Origin: Candidatus Babelota bacterium
GTDB lineage: Bacteria > Babelota > Babeliae > Babelales > Vermiphilaceae
Direction of reading: 5' to 3'
NCBI GenBank assembly: GCA_003963225.1
Contig: RXKB01000035.1
Coordinates: 1 to 44,001, forward strand
Length of the DNA: 44,001 nucleotides
Shown here: in pieces, positions 1 through 8,287 of the stretch
Position numbering within the stretch: position 1 is the first letter of the stretch
How the letters are laid out: each line of letters starts with the position of its first letter
Notes under the pieces: model-generated
The model's database searches: none
The model's input: only the letters and a program-made list of their open reading frames with translations
Told to the model about the DNA's origin: nothing
Position numbers and translations under genes: made by a program

Positions 1-75
1 ACGCTACAAACATCAATACTGTTGCTACTAACATAGCTAACGTAAATACTGTTGCGTTTATTTCTGCGGCTGTAA
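1..75. repeat. Left copy of exact 75-bp terminal overlap
   Basis: Bases 1-75 are identical to 43927-44001. The tail-fibre frame keeps phase across the join because 43926 is divisible by 3. This is most simply the overlap of a circular assembly, giving a unit of about 43,926 bp. It does not show whether the packaged DNA is circularly permuted or has longer terminal repeats collapsed by assembly. Confidence 0.93.
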
Positions 76-2489
76 CGACTGTTGCGGGCATCAATGCAGC
101 GGTATCAACCGTGGCCGGAATATCAGCGAACGTAACGTCTGTTGCGGGCAATGCTACCAACATTAACGCTGTGGCTGCTAATGCTACCAATATCAATACG
201 GTTGCTGCTAATATGGCGGATATACAAACCGTAGCGGCCAATATAACCGATATTCAGGATGCCGAAGAAAACGCGGGGATTGCAGAGGAAGCCCGGGATG
301 ATGCACTCGCGGCGCAAGCTGCGGCGGAAGCTGCGCGTGATGCTACACTTGCTGCGTTTGATAGCTTTGACGATAGGTATTTAGGTGCTAAAACATCTGA
401 CCCTTCGGTTGATAATGACGGTAACGCGCTGGTAGCAGGCACGTTATATTATAACTCTGTTGACGCAGCAATGAAAATATACACAGGTTCTATCTGGGTA
501 GCTGCGTATGTATCGGGTACTGACTTCTGCGCGAGAGCCAATAACCTTAGTGACGTTGCCAGCGCATCGGCTGCACGTACAAACTTAGGTCTAGCAATCG
601 GCACAAACGTACAGGCGTATAATGCCGTATTACAGTCTATAGCTGGGTTAGGCGGTACGCTCGTTCAGGGTGACTTGATATACGGTTCAGGTGCTAACGC
701 TGTGTCACGTTTGGCTAAAGATACAAACGTCCAACGCGTACTCACTAACGGAGGCACGAACAATAACCCGGCGTGGGGTCAAGTATCTCTAACGCAAGGC
801 GTAACGGGGGATTTACCATTATCAAACCTAGCGCAAGGTACAGCACGTTCAGTTCTTGGCGTTACGGGTAATGCTACCGCAGATTACGCGCCGATACAGG
901 GTGCGGCCAACCAAGTGCTTGTGATTAACTCCGCAGGCACAGGCATGGCCTTTGGGCAAGTAAACCTTGCGTCCTCCGCAGCCGTAACGGGTGTGTTGGC
1001 TATGGCTAACGGCGGTCTTGGCGTTGCACTTACAGACCCGAACGCTGACCGTATATTATTCTGGGATGACTCCGCAGGACAATACACGTGGTTACAGCTT
1101 GTAGGTGCTACGATAAATGGTACTACGCTTACTGTAAGTGATAACAGCATAGACGTGGCCCAAATGTTTATGGAGTTATCTACAGCTAGACAGTTACCTA
1201 TTGATTTCCTCAATGGTTTTGCTGATAGTTTCCACACTACGACACGGCTAGACTTAGTTAACTCTTCGGGCTTTAATACCGCCGTGGCGGGGGTTGTGGA
1301 TAACTCTCCGCAAGGAGGTGCATTAGTGCCGTTAATGACTTCTAACTCCGCACCGTCAGGCACAGCATCGGCCAGTTCTAGTTATGGTGGGGGTTATGAA
1401 GCGTATCGGGCGTTTGACCAAAGTCAAGCTAATGCGTGGCTATCGTCTGCGGGTTCAACAGGATGGTTAGAGTATCAATTCCCTTCCGCTAAAACTGTGA
1501 GCCATTACTCAATACGTATTGACGCGGAGAATACACGTGCGCCAACGGCATTTACCTTTGAGGGCTATAATGGCTCAACTTGGGATGTATTAGACACACG
1601 CTCAAGTATATCTTGGGTGGCCGGGGAAATTAAGTTCTTTGCCCTTGCGTCTAACCAGACGTACACACGGTTCCGCGTAAACGTAACTAACGTAGGCGGC
1701 GGTGGGTATGTGAAAATATCAGAGATGCAGATATATCTTGGTAATTGCCCTCAAATTCCATTTATGACATCCTCATCATCCCCTGCGGGTACGGTAGTTA
1801 CGTCCGCCGAACAAGGAGGTTACGAAGGTTGGAGAGCAATGGACGATGATTACGCTAGTAGTTACTGGTCTCCGAACACAGGGGGTGTAGGAACCCTAGA
1901 GTATAACTTTGGTAGCAGCCGTACTATAGGTTCGTTCAGCTTATCAAGTCGTTCTGATGTCGTGAACGGTATGCCTAAAGACTTCACGTTCCAGTATCAC
2001 AATGGTTCAACTTGGGTAACTGCTGCGACTTACACAGGTGAGTTATGGGTGGGTACGCAGACTCGTACGTTTGTGTTAGGGTCATCCATAACAGCGAGTC
2101 GTTTCAGGATTAACTCCACAGCTAACGTGTCGGGAAATCTAGGTGTGTGTGGCTTCCAGATGTACACGCCGTCTGTTACAGTAAATATGAGCTTACGTAG
2201 TGTAGGTGTGGATATAGACATCACACCTACGACTGTAGACATATATGCTCTAATAGAAGAAACGGATGCTATAACACTCAACACAGACCTAGTGGCCTAC
2301 GGTACTCGTAATAACGGTACTAACTGGTATTCAGGCACGATAACCAGTTTAGGTATGGTGGGTTCCTATCGTCTCATAAAAGCAACAATAACACCAACAG
2401 CATCAAGTGATGATATTGGGTGGAGGTTTGACACGGCCAATGGTAAACGATTGAAAATCCATGCTGTTTATTGTATCGGTAAAGCCTAA
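1..2489 (+). CDS. Tail fibre protein, C-terminal part (continued from 43176)
   Basis: The frame is open from base 3 through TAA at 2487-2489, followed at once by TAG. The ATG at 111 is internal, equal to about residue 288 of the complete protein. Order of parts in whole-protein numbering: decapeptide repeats to about residue 345; a region rich in G, A and N; then two F5/8 type C (discoidin-like) domains at about 693-832 and 836-974, each with the pattern G-Y-E-A/G-W/Y-R-A-F/M-D and a FTF...NGSTW core; then a C-terminal beta-rich piece. Discoidin domains commonly bind glycans, so these are likely receptor-binding modules. The spike or fibre fold itself is inferred. Confidence 0.88.
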   Translation, partial: ATNINTVATNIANVNTVAFISAAVTTVAGINAAVSTVAGISANVTSVAGNATNINAVAANATNINTVAANMADIQTVAANITDIQDAEENAGIAEEARDDALAAQAAAEAARDATLAAFDSFDDRYLGAKTSDPSVDNDGNALVAGTLYYNSVDAAMKIYTGSIWVAAYVSGTDFCARANNLSDVASASAARTNLGLAIGTNVQAYNAVLQSIAGLGGTLVQGDLIYGSGANAVSRLAKDTNVQRVLTNGGTNNNPAWGQVSLTQGVTGDLPLSNLAQGTARSVLGVTGNATADYAPIQGAANQVLVINSAGTGMAFGQVNLASSAAVTGVLAMANGGLGVALTDPNADRILFWDDSAGQYTWLQLVGATINGTTLTVSDNSIDVAQMFMELSTARQLPIDFLNGFADSFHTTTRLDLVNSSGFNTAVAGVVDNSPQGGALVPLMTSNSAPSGTASASSSYGGGYEAYRAFDQSQANAWLSSAGSTGWLEYQFPSAKTVSHYSIRIDAENTRAPTAFTFEGYNGSTWDVLDTRSSISWVAGEIKFFALASNQTYTRFRVNVTNVGGGGYVKISEMQIYLGNCPQIPFMTSSSSPAGTVVTSAEQGGYEGWRAMDDDYASSYWSPNTGGVGTLEYNFGSSRTIGSFSLSSRSDVVNGMPKDFTFQYHNGSTWVTAATYTGELWVGTQTRTFVLGSSITASRFRINSTANVSGNLGVCGFQMYTPSVTVNMSLRSVGVDIDITPTTVDIYALIEETDAITLNTDLVAYGTRNNGTNWYSGTITSLGMVGSYRLIKATITPTASSDDIGWRFDTANGKRLKIHAVYCIGKA

Positions 2490-2519
2490 TAGAATTTTTA
2501 TAAAGCAAGGGGTAAGGTT

Positions 2520-2756
2520 ATGGAAACAGCAGGAACAGCAGCACTCGGGAAGGTAGCTGAATACAGTATCGTCTTTGCGGTTCTTGTAGCTATTATTGCC
2601 GGGCTTCTTTGGTTTATTAAGTATTTGCTTAACGAACTTAAAGACTCCCGGCAAGAAAATACGGCCTTGACAAAAGACTATAACGCGGCAATGTTACTGG
2701 TGAACGGTACATTAACCCGTATTGAAAGTACAATGAACTTCGCCGTACATAAGTAA
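2520..2756 (+). CDS. Holin-like small membrane protein
   Basis: This 78-residue protein has one clear hydrophobic segment at about residues 14-36 (core SIVFAVLVAIIAGLLWFI) followed by a charged, coiled C-terminal half. It starts 30 bases after the tail-fibre stop and has GGGG and AAGG upstream of the ATG. Single-span proteins of this size next to endolysin and spanin genes are usually holins, which permeabilise the inner membrane at lysis; T7 gp17.5 has the same position. Function is assigned by topology and neighbours, not by a diagnostic motif. A pinholin or antiholin role is possible. Confidence 0.65.
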   Translation: METAGTAALGKVAEYSIVFAVLVAIIAGLLWFIKYLLNELKDSRQENTALTKDYNAAMLLVNGTLTRIESTMNFAVHK

Positions 2757-2766
2757 AGGAGCATAT

Positions 2767-2964
2767 ATGATTAAGCAACTGCTTACAAAATTAGTGCCAT
2801 CCGCTTGCAAGGAAGACTTCACTCGGGCGCGTTCGGAGTTGAACCGTACACTCGCCAAGACAGAAAAACTTTGCAATAATATTATTTGCATGTATGATAC
2901 TCATAGGGATAAAATAAACTATGAGGTCAGTACACCCAATGCCAGTAGAACAGCAGCTAACTAA
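2767..2964 (+). CDS. Small unknown protein in lysis cassette
   Basis: This 65-residue protein has a strong ribosome-binding site (AAAGGAG, six bases before ATG) and lies ten bases after the holin-like gene. Its 3' end overlaps the endolysin gene in another frame. It has a basic N-terminal half (RARSELNRTLAKTEKL), two nearby cysteines (CNNIIC) and no membrane span. I do not recognise a family. T7-like phages carry a small terminase here (gp18); this protein could be a DNA-packaging accessory or a lysis regulator, but nothing visible decides it. Confidence 0.55.
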   Translation: MIKQLLTKLVPSACKEDFTRARSELNRTLAKTEKLCNNIICMYDTHRDKINYEVSTPNASRTAAN

Positions 2965-3409
2965 ACACTTCAAGTTGTCCGAGTTCACACGCTCAAAGAA
3001 AGCGATAGACCTTGGCATTGATAACACTCCTAGCAATGACGTTATCATACGTCTAACCCAACTGGCCGAGAAGGTACTTGAACCCCTCCGCGCTCACTTC
3101 GGTTTGCCGGTAAAGATAACCTCGGGCTTTCGTTGCCCAGCTCTAAATTCAAAGGTCGGTGGGTCAAATACATCTCAACACCTATTAGGTGAAGCTGCCG
3201 ATATAAAAATTCCTGGCGTTCCAAACGTGGAGGTATGGAAATACATTAAAGATAATTTACCCTACGACCAGCTCATAGCTGAATACCTCCGCCAAGATGA
3301 CGATACCGCCGGGTGGGTACATGTATCCCTGCGGGCCGTAAAGAACCGTCAGGAAGCGAAGAGCTGTATCGGTAAGGGTAGATACCCAATGGGATTACAC
3401 TTCGTATGA
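2939..3409 (+). CDS. Endolysin, peptidase M15-like (D-Ala-D-Ala carboxypeptidase fold)
   Basis: The frame opens at 2921, but the ATG at 2939 is preferred because GAGG precedes it and related proteins start just before the HFKLSEFTRS region. The 156-residue product has the M15_3 zinc-peptidase pattern: SGFRCP, then H81-LLGEAA-D88, and WVH128 near the C-terminus, which would supply the zinc ligands. Such enzymes cut peptide cross-links in peptidoglycan. No signal peptide is visible, so release would depend on the holin. The stop overlaps the Rz start by four bases. A structural role is unlikely because the gene sits between holin-like and spanin genes. Confidence 0.87.
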   Translation: MPVEQQLTKHFKLSEFTRSKKAIDLGIDNTPSNDVIIRLTQLAEKVLEPLRAHFGLPVKITSGFRCPALNSKVGGSNTSQHLLGEAADIKIPGVPNVEVWKYIKDNLPYDQLIAEYLRQDDDTAGWVHVSLRAVKNRQEAKSCIGKGRYPMGLHFV

Positions 3410-3903
3410 TAGGCAAATTTTTATGGGCTTATAAGTTCTATATCGGCGCGGCCATCATATCGCTTGTGGCTGGGTCATACGCCACATACAAAGTGTGCGA
3501 GTGGGTGTATAACAACCGTATTGAAGACCTTAAGGTTGAACACCAACTAGAGATTATCAAAACCCGCAAAGCAGAGCGTGATGCCTGCGCGGAAGCAATG
3601 GATGCAACAAGGAGAAGCGGCGATGAGCTACAAAAGAAATATAAAAATATTAATGATAGGTTTAACAATCTTAACAACAAGCTGCTCACTCTCGCCCCAG
3701 CGGGAGCCTGCGTTGATATTACCCAAGGCGGACAGCGCGATGTTGGCCGCGCCGGAGGAGACGTGCTTCCTGTGCTGGGGAGAATTGAAGCTACAGAATT
3801 TATCGGAAAGCTCAAGCAAGCCGACACCCAAACCGCAACGCTAATGCAATGCCAAGCGTGGGTGCGTATGCTTGAGGATAAGTACGGCTACAAAGCCGAT
3901 TAG
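3406..3903 (+). CDS. Rz: Inner-membrane spanin subunit (Rz-like)
   Basis: This 165-residue protein has an N-terminal transmembrane anchor at about residues 10-30 (FYIGAAIISLVAGSYATYKV), then a long charged, coiled periplasmic region, the layout of i-spanins. It begins in an ATGA overlap with the endolysin gene. A lipoprotein frame (Rz1) is nested at 3623-3844. Spanins disrupt the outer membrane in the last step of lysis, which implies a Gram-negative host. Its TAG stop at 3901-3903 overlaps the primase-helicase stop on the other strand by bases 3901-3902, leaving no room for a conventional terminator between the two convergent blocks. Confidence 0.85.
   Translation: MIGKFLWAYKFYIGAAIISLVAGSYATYKVCEWVYNNRIEDLKVEHQLEIIKTRKAERDACAEAMDATRRSGDELQKKYKNINDRFNNLNNKLLTLAPAGACVDITQGGQRDVGRAGGDVLPVLGRIEATEFIGKLKQADTQTATLMQCQAWVRMLEDKYGYKAD
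3623..3844 (+). CDS. Rz1: Outer-membrane lipoprotein spanin subunit (Rz1-like), nested in Rz
   Basis: This 73-residue frame lies wholly inside Rz in another reading frame. It starts MSYKRNIKILMIG, has a hydrophobic signal sequence and a lipobox LTTSC with the lipidated cysteine at residue 21, and its mature part has scattered prolines ending KPTPKPQR. AAGGAGAAGCGGCG precedes the ATG. The longer frame from 3578 is less likely because the signal peptide begins at the internal methionine. It would be anchored in the outer membrane and bind Rz across the periplasm. Fully embedded Rz1 genes are known from lambda-type spanin pairs. Confidence 0.83.
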   Translation: MSYKRNIKILMIGLTILTTSCSLSPQREPALILPKADSAMLAAPEETCFLCWGELKLQNLSESSSKPTPKPQR

Positions 3904-5891
3904 CTCATCGTTAGTACACGCTTATCACTATCCGCAGACTCACGCTGTATCATCAACTTTATTGTAAGCGTATTGCCATCTACGACTTTGTTATACACAA
4001 CGCCGGAAGTGCCGAACCAATCGTCTAGGCGTTGGCGTATCTCTGCATCTTTCTTAGCCGCCATGATTGGTTCCCCTGCGCGAGTGGCCGATATAGCTTG
4101 AGCCAGAGTTATCGCGCCCGCGCCCATTGTGTTCATAGTCTCAATCAAAATTCCGGCCACTCTGTCACGCACATGGGTAACGCTGCGTTTGATGTCTGTG
4201 TATTCTAGCACACCTACTATATCATTGCTCGGTTCAATTTTCATTGATGTACGTTTGAACCATGTAGGCGTTGTGCTTGCTAGGGCCATGTTCATTTTAG
4301 CGTCATCAAGACGCACAAACATGTGGCGTTCATCCTCTCTAAACCCGTAGCTCTCCGCGTCATCAAGAGATGGGTTAAGTAGTGTGTAAGCAATACGCGC
4401 CGCGTTTACTACGGCTGATGCACCACGGGCTATGTCCATATTACCTATACGGTCTTCTTGTCTAGCGTTACCTTTAGACGTGTGGTGAAGCGCAAGTATA
4501 GATATGTTAGCCTTATCTGCAATATCGGTAAGCGTATCCATAACTACGTCCATCTGCCCGTTATCGCTTTCATCGCATCGGTGGATACGGACTAATGGGT
4601 CTAGTATTAATAACCCTACGTCATTGCGCGAAGCTATAGCTGTTAGTTGGTTTATTATCGCATCGTTACGTACAGGCTTATTAAACTCATTAGATACTAA
4701 TTCCAGTTTAACATGACGCGGCGATATAAACATTATCTCTTTCTTAACTTCATCGTAATTGAAACCGTACACTAAGCATAGTGCCATCAATCTACGTGAC
4801 TGCTCTTCTACATCATCCTCACCGTTATATACGATTGACTTGGTAGCACCGTTAACTGTATGTCCTGCGTATGGTTTACCTATAGCTAAGTGTGCGGCTA
4901 ATGCAAGACTGAACGAAGACTTACCCACCGAGCCTGTGGCTAGTAGTAACGTCACGGCTTTACGCAGTAGCATCCTAGGCACTATCCAATCTCTAGGGCG
5001 GATGGCGTTAGCAGGATATGCGTTACCCCAATCAGACCCGCTCTGCTCAAAAATGTCCGGGATAGGCGGCATGTTCAAATGTCCGAATAAATGCTCCGGC
5101 GTTAATGCTCCGTAATCCGCGCTCCCATAGTTGGCCGCATTGACTACCTTTTGCCAGAGGTCTTCTAATTCCCACGGCGGCTGGCATTTAGGGTTCCAGT
5201 AATCACGCATCAGCGAGTACGCGGTTTCCGGCGTTAAGGCCATCTCTCGGCATAGACGAGCTGCGGTTATAAATGTGCGCTCGTCACCGCGTTGTCCTTC
5301 AACCGCTATGGGTGCGGTCTCAAGGAAACGTATAGCCGCGTGGATACTAGCCTCCGTATCAGCAGCAAAGTCCGAGTCTGTAGCTGCGCGTTCGTACGGG
5401 TCTCTCAACCTACATTCAATAGCCGGGGGTATCCATGCAATCTGTACATCGTTGACTACTTGATAAGGTATACCGTCAATAGTAGAGCCGGGAGCTACTA
5501 CGTAACCGTTATGAGAGCGAACATCTACGCCGCTATCTAATGGAGAGTTAGAACTATCAGGGCCGTAGAAGTAGCAATGGTATCCGCCTGTGGTAGTACG
5601 TACTACGAGCGTATCAAAGTTACCGCCCATCTGTAGATACTGATTGTACCCGTCTTTACCTTTCTTAACGTCAATGTCAATGACTACCATATCGTTACAC
5701 ATGCAACCGATATTATAGTCACGCTCTATACCCAGCACAGGGTCTAGCCACAACTTACGTATGGCCTGCTCGTCTTTAGTAGCAAGGGATGTCCAATCAT
5801 CCCCAAGCGCAGGCTCCCTAGTATTCTCACGTAATGGGAATACAGAAAAACCACGCCGCGCCCACTCAAGAGCAGCGTTTAATGTTCCCAT
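3900..5891 (-). CDS. Bifunctional primase (prim-pol) / RepA-like helicase
   Basis: This 663-residue protein has an N-terminal prim-pol domain, with DID at 72-74, GGYH around H105 and GVDVR at D123 as likely catalytic residues. It also has a RecA-like ATPase of the RepA/AAA_25 type, with Walker A ATGSVGKSS at about 318-326 and Walker B VGLLILDP at about 426-433. The combination makes primers and unwinds DNA at the fork, the job done in T7 by gp4. It is the last gene of the leftward operon, starting three bases after the stop of the preceding small gene. AAAGG precedes the ATG. Confidence 0.9.
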   Translation of the reverse strand: MGTLNAALEWARRGFSVFPLRENTREPALGDDWTSLATKDEQAIRKLWLDPVLGIERDYNIGCMCNDMVVIDIDVKKGKDGYNQYLQMGGNFDTLVVRTTTGGYHCYFYGPDSSNSPLDSGVDVRSHNGYVVAPGSTIDGIPYQVVNDVQIAWIPPAIECRLRDPYERAATDSDFAADTEASIHAAIRFLETAPIAVEGQRGDERTFITAARLCREMALTPETAYSLMRDYWNPKCQPPWELEDLWQKVVNAANYGSADYGALTPEHLFGHLNMPPIPDIFEQSGSDWGNAYPANAIRPRDWIVPRMLLRKAVTLLLATGSVGKSSFSLALAAHLAIGKPYAGHTVNGATKSIVYNGEDDVEEQSRRLMALCLVYGFNYDEVKKEIMFISPRHVKLELVSNEFNKPVRNDAIINQLTAIASRNDVGLLILDPLVRIHRCDESDNGQMDVVMDTLTDIADKANISILALHHTSKGNARQEDRIGNMDIARGASAVVNAARIAYTLLNPSLDDAESYGFREDERHMFVRLDDAKMNMALASTTPTWFKRTSMKIEPSNDIVGVLEYTDIKRSVTHVRDRVAGILIETMNTMGAGAITLAQAISATRAGEPIMAAKKDAEIRQRLDDWFGTSGVVYNKVVDGNTLTIKLMIQRESADSDKRVLTMS

Positions 5892-5894
5892 ACC

Positions 5895-6146
5895 CTAGCC
5901 TTTGTAATTAGTATTTAATCTATAAGTTCTCTTTAACTCACCGGGTTCAATCCGGTTAGTCTTTTTAAGTTTATTGTTAATGGCTCGGAACACAGGCGCA
6001 AGCTTCATCTGCATATCACGTGCGCTTAATGTGCCGGGGTCTCCGTATACGCGGGTGTATATAACCGCAATATCAATATCGGTGTTATCGGGTCTAAGAC
6101 TTGTAAGGGTCTTCTGTTGATGCTCTGATAATATTTTATTTCTCAT
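5895..6146 (-). CDS. Small unknown protein between polymerase and primase-helicase
   Basis: The frame is open from 6170, but the ATG at 6146 overlaps the polymerase stop as ATGA, the coupling used throughout this operon, so I chose that start (83 residues, MRNKILSEHQQK). The protein is basic, with no membrane span or cysteine motif. The C-terminal half (RAINNKLKKTNRIEPGELKR) looks helical and positively charged. I do not recognise the family. Its place between two replisome genes suggests a replication accessory, but that is inference only. Confidence 0.7.
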   Translation of the reverse strand: MRNKILSEHQQKTLTSLRPDNTDIDIAVIYTRVYGDPGTLSARDMQMKLAPVFRAINNKLKKTNRIEPGELKRTYRLNTNYKG

Positions 6147-8287
6147 TTTACGTACCTCATGTCTTCCCATGCTTTAGCTGTTAACGGCAATCCTAACGCC
6201 CACTCCGGGTTAACGCACATGAGGTCTTGAAAGTTCTTAGAGTTGAGATGGGCTAGGCCATCCCTAACCTGTGATAACAATTCATCATGTACAGTTAATA
6301 TTATAGGGTATCCTGCCTGCTCCACGGCGAACATCCTGTCCACCATTATGTCACGTGCCACAGCCTGTACAATGTTCTCGCATTGCAACCCGCCATACAA
6401 CGCCATCTTTTGCCAACGTCCTTCTTTGTAGCCCCAGAAGTAAACGGTGTTCTTTAATCTTGTCTTAGTATCGCCTGTAAACTTGCAGATGTATTCAACC
6501 TCTGCGGTCTTAATCTCTGGTGCTGCGTAGCATAATGTACGGCCTGATGGTAAGATACACCATAAGCATCTACCGTCTGAATAATACTGGATGATACCTA
6601 CGTGTTGGATAACGCCGGGCGTTGACACCGCAGCTACCGCCGCATCCTGATAATCCCACCACGACTGTACGATTGCCGGGTTAGCCTTACGCCAGTTAGT
6701 TACAAGGATTGTCAACGCTGTCCACTCGGCTTCCTGCAACCCATTCTTATTGTTGGCCGTAGCATACTGCGCGGCGGTAAAGTCCCATTGCTCTGCGGGC
6801 GCGGCTGATTTAACAGGCCCGGTCAGGTCATAGGGGTTCACGCCGTAATTGTCGCCCATATCCATGTAAGCACCCACGCTACCTTGATAACCCAAGGCCA
6901 GCTCTTGCACCTTACCTATCTGACGTTGCGGGTCTGTGACCGTGTTTATATCCACACCAAACGAGCGGGCGTAAGCAAGGTTATACAAGTCCGGGCCTGT
7001 GCCGTTATCATATTCCCGGAACGCTGCCAGCTTCCAATGCTCCCCTGCAAGCCATGCGTTTACCCGACCCTCAATGTTTGAGAAGTCACCGCCGATTAGT
7101 TTAGTTCCCGGCTCGGCTTTGATACATGCGCGAAGCATACGAGACAGTAGGCGTAAAGGTGCTTGCTGTCCACTCTCACCATACACCGAAGTCATTATAT
7201 CAAATACTTCTTTGGCCGACATAGGGCTATCAAGCATATCAAGTATCCACTCAAATATGTAACCCTCTTTCTTGTAATCAACTCGCGGGAAGTTCTGCAT
7301 TTGTACTAGCCTGCCCGCCCAACGCCCGGTTGATGCTGCGTGATAGGCAAGCATACCACGGATACGGCCATCTGCGGATACACACTCGGTCATTGCTTTA
7401 TACTTAGCCGTAGATGTCTTCTTACTATCAGCTCGTAAGTCTATAACGTCACGTACCAATTCGTCACCATATAGACTAGCCATGAACTTAAGGTCTTCCT
7501 GTTCACCCTTTGCTACAGTAGTACACTCAATACCACGTCCATTAATCCACGATATAATCTGACGGTCATTGCTACACTTAGGTACAGCGCGGCCTGTTAG
7601 CCTACGCATCTCTTGGTCTGCTGACTTCTTAGCTAGCTCCACTAATGTTACCGCTTTCTCTACGGCTGGTACGTCAATAGGTACGCCACGTTCGTTAATA
7701 GTTTGGTCAAGCCTCCACACTTGGCGTTCGTAATCTGTAAGGGGAGGAAGTAATTTATCGGTTGATACTTCTGTAGCAATATCTTGGTCACAATATAACA
7801 TCAACCTATCTACGTTATGCGGCTCGTCCCACCACACTATTGTACCGTCAGCGTTGAACCTACGCGGGCGGGACATTTTCATCATCAGGGCGTGGCCCTC
7901 TTTATCTTTCTGCTCATGGCTGTGCAGAGCCTTGCCTAATCCGTCAAGGGTTTGCGGGTGCGCGATAGCTGCGGCTCTCGCCATTGTGCAATCTTGCTGC
8001 TCTATCTTTATCTCCGGCCAATGTGGATACCATCTACGCAATACGAAGTTCCATATCACACGCTCAAACGCAGAGTTATGCGCGGTAACTACACCGCCGT
8101 TAGCTATATGTTCAAGTAGGTCTGTAGGTTCAGCATCGCCCATCACCCAACGCTTACGCGGTGCGTCTCCTATCTGATAGCAGAAGCCCCACGGACGGGT
8201 GTTAGGGTCTTCCGCGTAACGGTATACCCCAGACTTCCGTAAGTCCGTAGTGCTTCTGGTTTCAAAATCAAGGTGGGCTTCTTTCAT
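6143..8287 (-). CDS. DNA polymerase, family A, with 3'-5' exonuclease domain
   Basis: The protein has 714 residues. The exonuclease motifs are LDFETRS (D7, E9), AHNSAFE (69-75) and YCDQD (165-169). Polymerase motif A is GGDFSNIEGR (D401), motif B is RQIGKVQELALGY (R455, K459, Y467), and motif C is VHDE (667-669). The canonical motif A DYSQIELR is changed to DFSNIEGR, as in other phage family A enzymes. There is no 5'-3' exonuclease domain, so this is the replicative phage form. The ATG directly abuts the DUF2815 gene stop (TAGATG), suggesting translational coupling. Confidence 0.95.
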   Translation of the reverse strand: MKEAHLDFETRSTTDLRKSGVYRYAEDPNTRPWGFCYQIGDAPRKRWVMGDAEPTDLLEHIANGGVVTAHNSAFERVIWNFVLRRWYPHWPEIKIEQQDCTMARAAAIAHPQTLDGLGKALHSHEQKDKEGHALMMKMSRPRRFNADGTIVWWDEPHNVDRLMLYCDQDIATEVSTDKLLPPLTDYERQVWRLDQTINERGVPIDVPAVEKAVTLVELAKKSADQEMRRLTGRAVPKCSNDRQIISWINGRGIECTTVAKGEQEDLKFMASLYGDELVRDVIDLRADSKKTSTAKYKAMTECVSADGRIRGMLAYHAASTGRWAGRLVQMQNFPRVDYKKEGYIFEWILDMLDSPMSAKEVFDIMTSVYGESGQQAPLRLLSRMLRACIKAEPGTKLIGGDFSNIEGRVNAWLAGEHWKLAAFREYDNGTGPDLYNLAYARSFGVDINTVTDPQRQIGKVQELALGYQGSVGAYMDMGDNYGVNPYDLTGPVKSAAPAEQWDFTAAQYATANNKNGLQEAEWTALTILVTNWRKANPAIVQSWWDYQDAAVAAVSTPGVIQHVGIIQYYSDGRCLWCILPSGRTLCYAAPEIKTAEVEYICKFTGDTKTRLKNTVYFWGYKEGRWQKMALYGGLQCENIVQAVARDIMVDRMFAVEQAGYPIILTVHDELLSQVRDGLAHLNSKNFQDLMCVNPEWALGLPLTAKAWEDMRYVK

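Noticed and set aside
884..1363. Open frame of 159 codons on the minus strand within the tail-fibre gene
   Set aside because: It is a shadow of the strongly supported fibre frame, with no ribosome-binding site and no recognisable domain.
111..2489. Independent 792-residue gene starting at 111
   Set aside because: The frame is open to the window edge and continues in phase from 43176 through the 75-bp overlap, so the ATG at 111 is internal.
3578..3622. Upstream extension of Rz1
   Set aside because: The signal peptide and a good ribosome site place the start at 3623; the extra 15 residues would bury the signal sequence.
5940..5960. GGTTCAATCC, like a tRNA T-loop
   Set aside because: It lies inside the small gene 5895-6146, and no matching acceptor, D or anticodon stems are found around it.
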